Shown here piece after piece: positions 44,868 through 54,498 of a DNA stretch of 64,000 nucleotides (the first letter of the stretch is position 1; the number at the start of each line of letters is the position of its first letter). The notes beneath the pieces are model-generated. The model did not search any database. It was not told where the DNA came from and saw only the letters and a program-made list of their open reading frames with translations. Both the position numbers and the translations under genes were made by a program. Source of the stretch: Hyphomicrobiales bacterium (lineage in GTDB: Bacteria > Pseudomonadota > Alphaproteobacteria > Rhizobiales > Beijerinckiaceae). The DNA lies in assembly GCA_027487245.1 (NCBI GenBank), contig JAIYDY010000034.1, positions 41,806 to 105,805 on the forward strand, written 5' to 3'.

Positions 44868-45740
44868 TCAGGCGTATCGGCGGCGGATCAACAGGGTTGA
44901 GGCGATGGTCAGGATCAATGTCACCGTCATGAGGACAAACGAGACGGCGCCGCCGAATGGCCAGTTGTTCTGCTGCGCGAAGGTGGAGAAGACCAGCGGC
45001 CCCATGGTCTGGAACTTCGGCCCTCCCAGAAGCACGGGCGTCGCATAGGCGTTCATGGCCAGGATGAATGTCAGGATCACGCCGGCAAGGATGCCAGGCA
45101 GCGCCAGCGGGAACAGCACCCGCATCGCCATCGTCATCGGCGGCGCACCGAGCGAGAAGGCGGCTTCCTCGACATTGCGGTCGATGCCCTCAATCACGCT
45201 CTGAAGGGTCAACACCATGAAGGGCATGTTCACCGCGATGATACCGATGACCACGGCCGTCTCGGTGTACATGATCTCGATGGGCGTGGAGATCACGCCC
45301 ATGCCCATAAGGGTCGCATTGACGAAGCCCTTCGATCCAAAGGCCACCATCCAGCCGGCCGCGCGCACCGCATTGCCGACGAAGAGCGGCAGCACGATCG
45401 CCATGACCAGAAGATTCTTGTAGCGGGACTGCGTCCGCGCCAGCACGTAGGCGAGCGGAAAACCGAAGATCAGGCAGAAGAACGTGCAGGCGACCGCAAC
45501 GCGGACGGTCCGCCATAGCACCTGCAGGTAAAACGGGTCGGTGAAGAACTTGACGTAGTTGGCGACGGTCAGCGCGTCGACCATCAGTTTGCCCGGAACG
45601 AAGGCGTTCAGGCTGTAGCGGAAGAGGATCGCGATCGGCACCATGAGGCCGATCGCGACGAAGATGGTGGCGGGCACAAGCAGGCCCGCCGCCGTGAGGT
45701 TGCCGGGCTCGCCGACTGGTCGTTGTGAAACATGCGCCAT
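44868..45740 (-). CDS. Polyamine-type ABC transporter permease (PotB-like)
   Basis: Inner-membrane permease, 290 residues with six helices and the EAA loop VEEAAFSLGAPPMTMAMRVLFPLALPG. The long N-terminal region with NYVKFFTDPFY and LRTQ-type loop is PotB-like. Last gene of a leftward operon: amidohydrolase, permease, ATPase, binding protein, this permease. Substrate class (polyamine, opine, or small peptide-like compound) cannot be read from sequence. Confidence 0.9.
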   Translation of the reverse strand: MAHVSQRPVGEPGNLTAAGLLVPATIFVAIGLMVPIAILFRYSLNAFVPGKLMVDALTVANYVKFFTDPFYLQVLWRTVRVAVACTFFCLIFGFPLAYVLARTQSRYKNLLVMAIVLPLFVGNAVRAAGWMVAFGSKGFVNATLMGMGVISTPIEIMYTETAVVIGIIAVNMPFMVLTLQSVIEGIDRNVEEAAFSLGAPPMTMAMRVLFPLALPGILAGVILTFILAMNAYATPVLLGGPKFQTMGPLVFSTFAQQNNWPFGGAVSFVLMTVTLILTIASTLLIRRRYA

Positions 45741-45759
45741 GGCGAGCCGCCGTCCCGGA

Positions 45760-46824
45760 TCAGGCCTTGAAGACCTTGTCCCACCACTCCTTCATCGCCG
45801 CGTCGTTCTTCGCGAGGAAGTCGTAGTCGAGATCTTTCATCTTCTTGTTCTCCTCTTCGGTGAAGCCGATGCGCTTCTGGAGTTCGGGTGCGACGGAGGC
45901 GGTTGTCACGGTCGGATTGAAGCCCATGTCGATGGCGAAGTTTTCCTGCGCGCCCTTCTCCAGCATCGCGTCCATGTAGGCATAGGCGGCGGCCTTGTTT
46001 GGCGCATTCTTCGGGATCAAGAAGCCCGAGACATAGGCCATGGTGCCTTCGCTCGGAGCGATGGAATCCACCGGGATGCCAGCATTCTGCCATTGCACGG
46101 CGCGGGCCCTCCACATCATGCCGATGCTGATCTCCTCGGTCTTCAGCGCCTGGGCGAAGGCCTCGTTGGTCGGATAGATGCGGGCGCCGGCACGCTTGGC
46201 GGCGAGCAGCAGCTCCTTGCCCTTCTCCAGGCTCGTCATGTCGCCGGCGCCAGCAAGACCAGCGGCCAGCATCACGAACTGGTACTGGATGTCGATGAAG
46301 CCGAGCTTGTTGCCGTATTTCGGATCGAAGCAGTCCTTGTAGCCCGTGGGGGCGGGTGTCACGAGCTTCGGGTTGTAGACCACGACCTTGCCGGAGATGA
46401 TGTGGCCGACGCCGAACGGATAACGTGCGATCGGGATGATGTTGGCGGCATTCTTGAGTTTGGAATAGTCGATCGGCTCAGCGACACCGGCCGCATCCAT
46501 CTCGAACATTTGTGCAGCCGACAAACCCTGGATGTCGGTCGTTCCGCGCGGCAGGCGGCGTTCTGCGACCATCTTGGCCCGGCGCGGCGCATCCGAGGCC
46601 TGGTCCTGCACAACCTCGAAGCCCTTTGGCTTGAGGAAGGGCTCTTCCACGTTCTTGGAGAGCAGTCGGGCATAATCACCGCCCCAGGTGCCGACAACGA
46701 CGCGGCCTGCAGCCTGCGCCGTTGCTTCACTTGAACCGACGGCCGGCAGGAGCGCTCCAGCGGCAGCCAGGCCGAAGCCCTTGAGCGTGGTGCGCCTGTC
46801 AATTCCCTTGGTGGACTTCGACAT
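45760..46824 (-). CDS. Polyamine-type ABC transporter substrate-binding protein (PotD-like)
   Basis: Periplasmic receptor, 354 residues, with a twin-arginine signal (DRRTTLKGFGLAAAGALLP) cleaved after ATAQA. Mature start RVVVGTWGGDYARLLSKNVEEPF is the PotD/Fbp-like opening, followed by GVAEPIDYSKLKNAANI and PSEGTMAYVSGFLIPKNAPNK. Located between the ATPase and PotB-like genes of the same operon. Confidence 0.9.
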   Translation of the reverse strand: MSKSTKGIDRRTTLKGFGLAAAGALLPAVGSSEATAQAAGRVVVGTWGGDYARLLSKNVEEPFLKPKGFEVVQDQASDAPRRAKMVAERRLPRGTTDIQGLSAAQMFEMDAAGVAEPIDYSKLKNAANIIPIARYPFGVGHIISGKVVVYNPKLVTPAPTGYKDCFDPKYGNKLGFIDIQYQFVMLAAGLAGAGDMTSLEKGKELLLAAKRAGARIYPTNEAFAQALKTEEISIGMMWRARAVQWQNAGIPVDSIAPSEGTMAYVSGFLIPKNAPNKAAAYAYMDAMLEKGAQENFAIDMGFNPTVTTASVAPELQKRIGFTEEENKKMKDLDYDFLAKNDAAMKEWWDKVFKA

Positions 46825-46873
46825 ATCGACTTCTCCCTTTTGTATGTTTCAGATCGCGGCGGATGCCGCAGGT

Positions 46874-47935
46874 TCAGGCTGTCTCGCGTGGAAAGACGAG
46901 ACAGGCCGAGGCCGGCCAGCCAACCTCGATGGTATCGCCGACAGCCGGAGCGAGGCCGTCGGCTTTGTTGGGAATCTGCACCACGACATGGTCCGTGCCG
47001 TTCAGGCGCACGTGGACGTCGAGCATCGCGCCCAGATAGGACACGAAACTCACCGTGCCCGGCACATGATTGTCGAGGCCTCGGGCGGCGGGGCCCAGCG
47101 TCAGCCGTTCGGGGCGCAGTGCGAGGGTGGCGGGGCCTAGCTGGGCCGCGGCCGGACAGGTGAGAACCAGTCCTCCGTCGGAGCGAAAGGCGCCGGGGTC
47201 GGTCACCGTACCGGCGATCATGGTGGAGCGCCCGACGAAATCAGCGACGAACAGGTCAGCGGGACGCTCATACAGATCCGATTGCGTGCCGACCTGGCGG
47301 ACCGCGCCGTCGGACATGACGACGAGCCGGTCGGCCATGGTCAGGGCTTCCTCCTGATCATGCGTCACCATCACCGTGGTGAGGCCAGTCTGTTGCTGCA
47401 AAGCCCGGATCTCGAGGCGCACCTGCAGGCGCAGCTTAGCATCGAGGTTCGACAGCGGCTCATCGAGCAACAGGACATCCGGCCGGATGACGAGCGCGCG
47501 GGCAAGGGCCACGCGTTGCTGCTGGCCGCCGGACAGCTGGCGAGGATAGCGTTCGCCATAGCCGTCCAGCCGGACGAGCCGGAGAGCCTCGGCGACCCTT
47601 GGGCCGACCTCGCTGCGCGTAGCCTTCCGCATCTCGAGCCCGAAGGCGACGTTCTGCGCCACCGTCATGTGGGGAAACAGCGCATAGCTCTGGAAAACGA
47701 GGCCTGCATTGCGCTTCCAGGGCGGCAGACGGGTGATGTCCTGGTCGCCAATGCGGATCGACCCGCCGCTCGGGGGCACGAAACCCGCAATCATGCGGAG
47801 CGTGGTGGTCTTGCCGCAGCCGGACGGGCCGAGCAGCACGAGAAACTCGCCATCCCTGACCTCGAGCGAAACGGATTTGACCACGGCGACATCGCCGTAG
47901 CTCTTGGTCAGTCCGTCGAGGGTCAGTGAGGCCAT
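46874..47935 (-). CDS. Polyamine-type ABC transporter ATP-binding protein (PotA-like)
   Basis: ATPase of the transporter, 353 residues: Walker A LGPSGCGKTTTLRMIAGF, signature LSGGQQQRVALARAL, Walker B VLLLDEPLSNLDAKLR, then a C-terminal TOBE domain (about 270-345, LALRPERLTLG). Three bases separate its start from the upstream permease stop, consistent with one operon. Confidence 0.95.
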   Translation of the reverse strand: MASLTLDGLTKSYGDVAVVKSVSLEVRDGEFLVLLGPSGCGKTTTLRMIAGFVPPSGGSIRIGDQDITRLPPWKRNAGLVFQSYALFPHMTVAQNVAFGLEMRKATRSEVGPRVAEALRLVRLDGYGERYPRQLSGGQQQRVALARALVIRPDVLLLDEPLSNLDAKLRLQVRLEIRALQQQTGLTTVMVTHDQEEALTMADRLVVMSDGAVRQVGTQSDLYERPADLFVADFVGRSTMIAGTVTDPGAFRSDGGLVLTCPAAAQLGPATLALRPERLTLGPAARGLDNHVPGTVSFVSYLGAMLDVHVRLNGTDHVVVQIPNKADGLAPAVGDTIEVGWPASACLVFPRETA

Positions 47936-47938
47936 GGA

Positions 47939-48754
47939 TCAGACAACTCGGGCAAGTTTGACGTAGCGATCGGTGATGATCATCGCTCCAGCGATGAGCA
48001 GTATCTGAAGGACGGAGACAGCCGCAACGGTCGGATCGATCTTCCATTCGAGATACTGGAGGATGGCGATCGGCAGCGTGATGCGTCCCGGCCCCACGAG
48101 AAACAGGCTCATCTCGAGATTGCCGAAAGACGTCACGAAACCGAACAGGGCCCCCGCCACGACACCGGGCCGGATGGCTGGCAAGGTAACCCGGAAGAAG
48201 GTGGTCCACTGGTTGGCACCGAGACTCTGGGCCGCTTCCTCCGCCGCCCGGTCAAGCCCGGCAAGGCTTGCTGTCACCAGTCGGACCGTCCACGGGATGA
48301 CGATGAGCGTATGGCCCGCGATGAGGCCACCGAGGGAACCAAGGATTGGCAGGCCCGTGGCGATCTCCGTCTCGATCTGGAAGACATAGATGGCCGTGCC
48401 CATGACCACGCCGGGCACGACAAGCGGCAGCAGCAGGAACTGGCTCATCGCAGCATTGCCGGTGAACTGCCTGCGGGCCAGGATCAGGCTTGCCGGCACT
48501 GCCAGGGCAAGGCCGATCAAGGTCGCCGCGATAGCAACCTGCACGCTTGTCCAGAGCCCGGTCACAAAGTTGCGGTTGTTGGCGATGGCGCCAAACCATT
48601 TGAGCGAGTAGCCCTCGGGCGGAAAGGAGGGGATCTCCTGCGCGAAGAAGGCCAGCCAGGTGACGAAGACCAGCGGCATGAGGATGAAGCCGAGCGTCAG
48701 ATAGGCGACGCCATGGAGCGCCACTCTCCCCGCCAACCGTCCATCCGCCATCAT
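47939..48754 (-). CDS. Polyamine-type ABC transporter permease (PotC-like)
   Basis: Second inner-membrane permease, 271 residues with six helices and the EAA loop EEAAQSLGANQWTTFFRVTLPAIRPG. The FPPEGYSLKWFGAI segment after the first helix is typical of PotC-like proteins. Second gene of the leftward operon, 29 bases after the amidohydrolase. Confidence 0.9.
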   Translation of the reverse strand: MMADGRLAGRVALHGVAYLTLGFILMPLVFVTWLAFFAQEIPSFPPEGYSLKWFGAIANNRNFVTGLWTSVQVAIAATLIGLALAVPASLILARRQFTGNAAMSQFLLLPLVVPGVVMGTAIYVFQIETEIATGLPILGSLGGLIAGHTLIVIPWTVRLVTASLAGLDRAAEEAAQSLGANQWTTFFRVTLPAIRPGVVAGALFGFVTSFGNLEMSLFLVGPGRITLPIAILQYLEWKIDPTVAAVSVLQILLIAGAMIITDRYVKLARVV

Positions 48755-48783
48755 GCCTTCGATCCCCGCATGCGAACTCTGCC

Positions 48784-50022
48784 CTACGAGAGCTGGTTCT
48801 TGTGCATGCGGCCGCCTTGCATGATCAGGGCCATATGCGCGCCCTGCTTGGTCAGGAGCGACAGGTCCTTGAGCGGGTTCCCGTCGACCAGGACCGCGTC
48901 GGCATAGGCACCGGCCCTGAGCGTGCCGATCTTGCCTTCCTTGCGGCAGAGCCGGGCGGCATGAACCGTCGTCGAGCGGATCACCTCGATGGCCGGCAGA
49001 ACGCGGCCCCGGATCACGAACTCCTCGGACTGGTGCCGATGCATCTCGCCGAGAAGGTCGGAGCCATAGGCCATGGTGAGCTTGGCGTCACGCATGATCT
49101 CGAGCGACTTCATGCCAGCAACGCGCACCGTATCGACCTTGCCAACCGAGATCGGGTCGAGCCCAAGGGCGGGTCCCTCAACGCCGAGATACTCGTAGGT
49201 TACCAAGGTTGGGCAGGCGATAGCGCCCATTTCGGCCGCAAAGGCGGCGGTCTTGGACTGGATGAGGTTGCAATGTTCGAGGCTGTGGACCCCGCACTCG
49301 ACCGCGCGCCGGATCGCCTCGTCGGTGTACAGGTGCGCGGCGACATAGGTGCCGGCATTGGACGCTTCCTCGACAGCTGCGATGATCTCTTCGCGGGAGT
49401 AGCCCAGGAAGTGGATGGGATCGTTTGGCGAGGCGACGCCGCCATTGGCCATGATCTTGATGAAATGAGCGCCCTGCTTGATCTCCTCGCGGCATGCCAT
49501 CCTGACAGCATCGACGCCGTCCGCGAGCCGCCCGAGCGAGCCGAGCGACCGTGTCCATGTCTCGGGGTCACGGCGATCATAGCGCGACCGGCTGTCGCCA
49601 TGGCCGCCCGTCTGCGACAGCGCCTTGCCGGGGATGATGAGGCGGGGCGCCTCGATCAGGCCCTGCTCCTGCGCCTCGACCAGCGGATAGGTCGCGCCGC
49701 CAAGGTCGCGCACGGTGGTGAAGCCGCGATCCAGCATGCCCTTCATGATCCGCGCGGCGCGATAGGCGATGAGCGCGTCGGGCGTGAGCGCATTCTGGCC
49801 GATGTTGACCATGGTGGCGATGACGTGGACATGGCAGTCGACGAGGCCCGGCATCAATGTGCGCTTGCCGCAATCCATCACGGCGGCGTTCGCAGCCTTG
49901 ATGGGCTTGTCGGACAGTTCCCTGATCGTGTCGCCCTCCATGAGCATCTCGTAGCCGCCGACGAGATCATCGGAGATGGCTGGATCGAGCAGGAGAAAGT
50001 TGCGGAAGAGGGTCAGGCTCAT
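48784..50022 (-). CDS. Amidohydrolase family protein (prolidase/imidazolonepropionase-like)
   Basis: Metal-dependent TIM-barrel hydrolase, 412 residues from ATG 50022 (AAGGA 7 bases upstream). LMPGLVDCHVHV gives the first His-x-His; IKIMANGGV carries the bridging lysine, followed by VAAHLYTDEAIRRAVECGVHSLEHC (two metal His) and MAYGSDLLGE (catalytic Asp). These blocks match the group that includes Xaa-Pro and Xaa-Arg/Lys dipeptidases. Directly upstream of the ABC transporter genes, so it probably hydrolyses the imported amide or dipeptide in the cytosol. Confidence 0.87.
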   Translation of the reverse strand: MSLTLFRNFLLLDPAISDDLVGGYEMLMEGDTIRELSDKPIKAANAAVMDCGKRTLMPGLVDCHVHVIATMVNIGQNALTPDALIAYRAARIMKGMLDRGFTTVRDLGGATYPLVEAQEQGLIEAPRLIIPGKALSQTGGHGDSRSRYDRRDPETWTRSLGSLGRLADGVDAVRMACREEIKQGAHFIKIMANGGVASPNDPIHFLGYSREEIIAAVEEASNAGTYVAAHLYTDEAIRRAVECGVHSLEHCNLIQSKTAAFAAEMGAIACPTLVTYEYLGVEGPALGLDPISVGKVDTVRVAGMKSLEIMRDAKLTMAYGSDLLGEMHRHQSEEFVIRGRVLPAIEVIRSTTVHAARLCRKEGKIGTLRAGAYADAVLVDGNPLKDLSLLTKQGAHMALIMQGGRMHKNQLS

Positions 50023-50114
50023 GGTGCTGTCCTTGGGCGGCAATGATGACCGGTCGCCGTAGCGGTCTGCAATGAACTATCGGGCCACACATCCTGCACA
50101 GGCACAAGATGGCG

Positions 50115-50522
50115 TCACGGAATGATCGCTATGCATTCGATCTCGATGTCGAAGGGGGCCGGCCATGGGTTGATGCCGGCGCTGGTTCGCGCCGGGAACC
50201 CGGCAGGAAAGCGTTCGCGATAGATCGCGTTGACCGTGCCCATGAGGGCAGGATCGGTGATGAACACGGTGGTCTTGACCGCGTGGGCAAGCGACGAGCC
50301 GGCAAAGGCAAGGGTGACCTCCAGTGCGTCGAGCGCGGCCCGCGTCTGGACTCCGATGTCGCCCCGGACGATGTCCCCGGTCCGGCAATCGACAGGAGGC
50401 ATCCCGCATGTGAAAAGCAGCCCGCCGGCGCGCACGAGTGCGGAGGTCGGAGCGCCGAGCCGGCGGATCGCCTCCGAAATGACAGGCACCTCGATGACTT
50501 CGCGCTCCATGAAACCTCTCAT
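50115..50522 (-). CDS. RidA family protein (enamine/imine deaminase)
   Basis: RidA/YjgF fold protein that hydrolyses reactive enamines and imines to keto acids and ammonia. 135 residues; ATG 50510 with GAGAGG close by is an equal start candidate. SALVRAGGLLFTCGMPPVD, LDALEVTLAFAGSSLAHAVKTTVFIT and PARTSAGI, with the substrate-binding Arg, are visible. On the same strand as the SDR gene upstream and the amidohydrolase downstream, suggesting a catabolic operon that makes an imine or 2-aminoacrylate-like intermediate. Confidence 0.9.
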   Translation of the reverse strand: MRGFMEREVIEVPVISEAIRRLGAPTSALVRAGGLLFTCGMPPVDCRTGDIVRGDIGVQTRAALDALEVTLAFAGSSLAHAVKTTVFITDPALMGTVNAIYRERFPAGFPARTSAGINPWPAPFDIEIECIAIIP

Positions 50523-50688
50523 GTCGACTCTTTTGCATTGAATGACGGAGGCCGCGCTTGCGGCTTTCGACGAATATGCATTCCAAACCAGCGAACGCCC
50601 TCAAGCACCGTTGCCGACAGCATCATGGCGCTTGTGCCACGAACGTCAGCCTCGACGACAAGCAGCAGGTCGTTTGCCACAACCAACC

Positions 50689-51465
50689 TCAAGCCAGCAT
50701 CTGCGTATCCGCACAGACCGAGATGGCCTGCCCGCTGATCGTACGCCCGCGCTCCGAGGCAATGAAGACGATCTGGTCTGCGATCTGTCGCGGTGTCACA
50801 TAGCTTTTCAGGCTTGTGTACTGCAGCATCGTTGCCTCGATCTCGGCGAAGGAGATGCCGCGCTGCTGCGCCTTGGCTTCGAAAACCCGGCGAATCCGGT
50901 CACCGGTGACAATCCCCGGCAGGATGGCATTGCAACGGATGCCATCGGGGCCAAGCTCCATGGCGAGCGACTTGGTAAAGCCGATGACGCCCCATTTTGC
51001 AGCCGAGTAAGGGCTGCGCAGCGGAAAGCCGACCTTCCCCGCCGCTGACGACAGGTTGACGATCGAAGCATTCTTGCTCTGGCGCAGATGCGGAATGGCG
51101 AGCCGGGTACAATTGAACTGCGATGTCAGACAGATGTCGAGGCAGCGATCCCAGTCCTCCGGATTGATCTCTTCGACGCGACCCGTCGGGCCGGCGATGC
51201 CGGCATTGTTGACGAGCACATCGAGGCCGCCAAGCGCCTTGAGTGCATCATCGAACAGGGTGGCAACGGCGGCACGATCCGAAACATCGCACCGGCTCGA
51301 CGTTATGGCCGGGTCACTGGCCTTGAGCGAAGCGAGCGCTGCTGCGTCGACGTCGCAGACATGCACCTTTGCGCCTTCACTGATGAACGCTCGAGCGATC
51401 TCAAGCCCGATGCCTGCTGCCCCCGCGGTGATCAGCACACGCGCGCCGTTCAAGCCCATATCCAT
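50689..51465 (-). CDS. SDR family oxidoreductase
   Basis: Classical short-chain dehydrogenase, 258 residues from ATG 51465 (GGGAGGGG upstream). NAD(P) motif TAGAAGIG, NNAG, catalytic Ser in NLSSAAG and Tyr-x3-Lys in YSAAKWG. The substrate loop ends with TSLKSYVTPRQIADQIVF, leaving about 20 residues to ISGQAISVCADTQ. Downstream of gntR with 19 bases between, so the pair is likely one transcript. Confidence 0.92.
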   Translation of the reverse strand: MDMGLNGARVLITAGAAGIGLEIARAFISEGAKVHVCDVDAAALASLKASDPAITSSRCDVSDRAAVATLFDDALKALGGLDVLVNNAGIAGPTGRVEEINPEDWDRCLDICLTSQFNCTRLAIPHLRQSKNASIVNLSSAAGKVGFPLRSPYSAAKWGVIGFTKSLAMELGPDGIRCNAILPGIVTGDRIRRVFEAKAQQRGISFAEIEATMLQYTSLKSYVTPRQIADQIVFIASERGRTISGQAISVCADTQMLA

Positions 51466-51484
51466 GGCAAACCCCTCCCGTTGA

Positions 51485-52201
51485 TCAACAATCCGGCAGT
51501 CGCCCCTGCGACAGGATGAAATCCGCCGCACCTCTGATATCGGCAGCGATGGCGGCGCGGGCAGCCTTGCCATCACCGCGCGCGATCGCGTTGGCGCAGG
51601 CCGCGTGCAGCTCCGCCGCCTGCCCGGTGGCGAGCCTTTCGGGGTTTTCGCGCAGATCGAGATTGATGACCGGTCCGACTTTCAGCCAGAGGCTGCCAAT
51701 CACGTCCACAAGGTCCGGCAGGCCCGCCGCCGCATAGACGGCAAAATGAAAGGCCTGGTTGGCCTCGACCACGGCAGGCAGATCGGGCTCCGATGCCTGC
51801 GCAAGCTCGTCGAAATGTTGCAGGCTTGTTGTGATGACCGTCATCTGTGGCTGCGTTCGCACTGCGGCTGCGCGCTCGGCGGCAAATCCCTCGATTTCCG
51901 AGCGGATGACGGCAAGCTGCTCGAACTGGTGGCGGCCCATCACTGGCACCCTCAGCGCCCGGTTCGGCATCACCTCGATGGCCTGATCGGCCACCAGCCG
52001 GCTGACAGCCTCCCGCACCGGCATCATCGAGACGCCCATCACGTCGGCAACCTGGCGCAGCGACAGCCGGTCTCCGGGTGCGAGCCGCCCGGCGATCAGG
52101 AGCGCCCTGATATGGGCATAGACCTGGTCACCAAGCGTGTTGCGCTCCAGCGGTGGCCCGGACTGGATGACGGCCATAACGGACAAGGCGTTCGCCGACA
52201 T
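51485..52201 (-). CDS. GntR family (FCD) transcriptional regulator
   Basis: FadR/FCD-type GntR regulator, 238 residues. N-terminal winged helix (VYAHIRALLIAGRLAPGDRLSLRQVADVMGVSMMPVREAVSRL) and an all-helical FCD ligand domain (about 90-225) with metal-binding type positions AFHFAVYAAAGL and AELHAACANAIARGD. First gene of the leftward set and divergent from livK; the shared gap carries a 12-bp palindrome that is the likely operator. Confidence 0.92.
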   Translation of the reverse strand: MSANALSVMAVIQSGPPLERNTLGDQVYAHIRALLIAGRLAPGDRLSLRQVADVMGVSMMPVREAVSRLVADQAIEVMPNRALRVPVMGRHQFEQLAVIRSEIEGFAAERAAAVRTQPQMTVITTSLQHFDELAQASEPDLPAVVEANQAFHFAVYAAAGLPDLVDVIGSLWLKVGPVINLDLRENPERLATGQAAELHAACANAIARGDGKAARAAIAADIRGAADFILSQGRLPDC

Positions 52202-52241
52202 GATTTTACTCTGGACAGGCGTTCGATTTGCGATAGCCTAA

Positions 52242-52253
52242 CTGTGATCACAG
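52242..52253. promoter_or_regulatory. Candidate GntR operator palindrome
   Basis: CTGTGATCACAG, a perfect 12-bp palindrome, followed at once by a second GATCAC (52253-52258). It lies 41 bases from the gntR start and 115 from livK in the 166-base divergent gap, placed to control both directions. Confidence 0.5.
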
Positions 52254-52367
52254 ATCACGGCAAGCCGACAGAAGCAGCCGTCTTATACAATCCCGCCGCG
52301 GGCCCGCAAGGACCGACAGTGGCGGGCAGGGACCGGAAACCAGAGAACCGAACCAAGGAGGCAATCC

Positions 52368-53615
52368 ATGTCCAAAGACTTCACGCTGTCACGCCGCGCC
52401 GCATTGGGTGGCGCAGTCGCCGCCGGTGCCGTGATCATCGCCAAACCTTCGGTGATCCTCGCCCAGACCTCTGATGTCATCCGCTTCGGCCACCTGACGC
52501 CGCGCACGGGCTTCCTCGGACCGCTCGGCGAATATGGCGTCATGGCAGCTGACCTCGCAGTCGAGGAGATCAATGCGGCGGGCGGCGTGCTTGGCCGCAA
52601 GCTTGAAATCCTGAAGGAAGATTCAGTCAACCCGCAGACCGCTTCAACCAAGGCCGAGCGCATGGTCGAGCGCGACAAGGTGGCAGCCATCATCGGCGAG
52701 ATTTCGTCCGCCTCCTGCCTGACGATCGCGCAGGTCGCACAGCGCACCAAGACACTCTACATCAACACCGGCGGCAACTCGGATGCCCTGCGTGGCGCCA
52801 ATTGCAACAAGTACATGTTCCACGTCGAGAGCCAGAACTCGATGTACGTGAAGACATGTGGCCGCTCGCTGATGGCGCAGGGGCTGGTGCAGGGCAAGAA
52901 GTGGTTCTCGCTGACGGCGGATTATGCCTTCGGCCATGATCTGCTCAAGGTTGCCAAGCGCTTCATGGAAGGCGCCGGGGGCCAGTTCGCCGCCGACAAG
53001 CTGGTGCCGACCGATCTGACGGACTTCTCCGCGCTGCTGTTGGAAATCCGCAATGCCCGCCCCGACCTGGTCATTGCAAACCTTGCTGGCAACCAGATCA
53101 CCAACTTCCTCAAGCAGTATTCCGAATTCGGGCTGCAGTTCCCGGTCGGCGGTTTCGGCTTCGACACCGCGCTGGCCTGGGCGGCAGGCAAGGAAAACTT
53201 CATCGGGACATGGCCGGTGGTCTGGCATCATCTGATCGACACACCCAACACCAAGAAGTTCGTGGCGGCCTTCACGGCCAAGTACCGCAAGCCACCGGAA
53301 AATCAGGCCTGGGGCGACTACCTCGCGGTCAAGATCTTCGCGCAATCCATGAACGAGTTGAAGTCAACCGACTCTGCCAAGATCATCGAACATTGGGAAA
53401 AGGGTGCCAAGTTCGATGTGATGAAGACCCGCGAAGGCTACTTCCGCGCCCGTGACCACCAGATGATGCACGAGATGTTCACCGTCTCGGGAGTTGGCGC
53501 AAAGGCACCCAACCAGTGGGACATCTTTGCGGCGTCACCAGCCGTTCCGGCGGCCAACGAGAGCCTCGAAGTGATTGCATCCACCGCCGAAGAGAACGAA
53601 TGCAAGATGGCGTGA
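52368..53615 (+). CDS. Branched-chain-amino-acid-type ABC transporter substrate-binding protein
   Basis: Periplasmic LivK-type receptor, 415 residues with a strong AAGGAGG ribosome site. Twin-arginine signal (SRRAALGGAVAAGAVI) and cleavage near ILAQT. The mature protein opens IRFGHLTPRTGFLGPLGEYG and contains EEINAAGGVLGRKLEILKEDS. LivK-type receptors in alphaproteobacteria often bind aromatic acids, amides or betaines rather than leucine, so substrate stays open. First gene of livK-livH-livMGF-dehydrogenase-BKACE. Confidence 0.9.
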   Translation: MSKDFTLSRRAALGGAVAAGAVIIAKPSVILAQTSDVIRFGHLTPRTGFLGPLGEYGVMAADLAVEEINAAGGVLGRKLEILKEDSVNPQTASTKAERMVERDKVAAIIGEISSASCLTIAQVAQRTKTLYINTGGNSDALRGANCNKYMFHVESQNSMYVKTCGRSLMAQGLVQGKKWFSLTADYAFGHDLLKVAKRFMEGAGGQFAADKLVPTDLTDFSALLLEIRNARPDLVIANLAGNQITNFLKQYSEFGLQFPVGGFGFDTALAWAAGKENFIGTWPVVWHHLIDTPNTKKFVAAFTAKYRKPPENQAWGDYLAVKIFAQSMNELKSTDSAKIIEHWEKGAKFDVMKTREGYFRARDHQMMHEMFTVSGVGAKAPNQWDIFAASPAVPAANESLEVIASTAEENECKMA

Positions 53616-53622
53616 GCGCGCC

Positions 53623-54498
53623 ATGTCGACCCTCTTCCTCCAGCATCTGGCGAATGGCCTGCTCGATGGGACCTACTATCTCCTCATCGCGCTCGGCCTT
53701 TCGCTGATCTTCTCGCTTGGCGGCATCGTCAATCTCGCCCACGGCGCATTCTATGCCGTGGGCGCTTATCTCACCGTTCTGCTGGGCCCGCATATCGGCT
53801 TTGGCGGGGCATTGTTCGTCTCGCCGCTTCTGGTCGCGCTTCTGGGCGTCGCCTTCGAGCGGTTGTTGTTCCAGCGCTTCTATCGGTCTGACCCCATCCT
53901 GTCGCTGCTGCTGACATTCGGGCTTGCGCTCGTGGCCGAGCAGACCTTGCGCATGATTTTCGGTGCGCCGCCGCTGTCGTACTCGATCCCGTCTTGGCTG
54001 CGCGGGCAGATCTTCCTCGGCGATTTCATCTATTCGCGTTATCGCGCCACACTTCTCCTCATCGCGGCCACCTGCGTGGCGCTGATCTGGCTCCTGCTCA
54101 ACCGCACCGCTTTTGGTCGCGTCGTGAAAGCCGGTGTTCAGAACCCCGACATGGTCGGCGCGCTTGGAATTTCGCTGTCGCCCTACATGATGACCGTCGC
54201 TGGCATCGGCATCGGGCTTGCGGGTCTGGCCGGCGTTCTTCTTGCGCCGATCTATTCCATTCATCCGGCCATGGGCCAGGATATCATCACCCCGGCCTTC
54301 GTGGTGGTGGTCATCGGCGGGCTGGGGTCGTTCTGGGGCGTCGTGGTCGCCGCGCTGCTTGTCGGCCTCGTGAAAGGCGCAACCATCGGCCTTGGCTATC
54401 CGCAATGGGCGACTGCCGTGATTTATCTGATGATGCTGCTTGTGCTGCTGTTCCGCCCGCGCGGACTGTTCGGCGAACGCATCCAGAGGTTCGAGTGA
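53623..54498 (+). CDS. LivH-type ABC transporter permease
   Basis: Inner-membrane permease, 291 residues from ATG 53623. ANGLLDGTYYLLIALGLSLIFSLGGIVNLAHGAFYAVGAYL is the LivH N-terminal signature; GVQNPDMVGALGIS is the conserved cytoplasmic loop. Its stop overlaps the GTG of the fused LivM-LivG-LivF gene (GTGA). Confidence 0.93.
   Translation: MSTLFLQHLANGLLDGTYYLLIALGLSLIFSLGGIVNLAHGAFYAVGAYLTVLLGPHIGFGGALFVSPLLVALLGVAFERLLFQRFYRSDPILSLLLTFGLALVAEQTLRMIFGAPPLSYSIPSWLRGQIFLGDFIYSRYRATLLLIAATCVALIWLLLNRTAFGRVVKAGVQNPDMVGALGISLSPYMMTVAGIGIGLAGLAGVLLAPIYSIHPAMGQDIITPAFVVVVIGGLGSFWGVVVAALLVGLVKGATIGLGYPQWATAVIYLMMLLVLLFRPRGLFGERIQRFE

Noticed and set aside
48802..50046. 414-codon ORF opposite the amidohydrolase
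   Set aside because: Shadow of a gene with clear metal-binding motifs.
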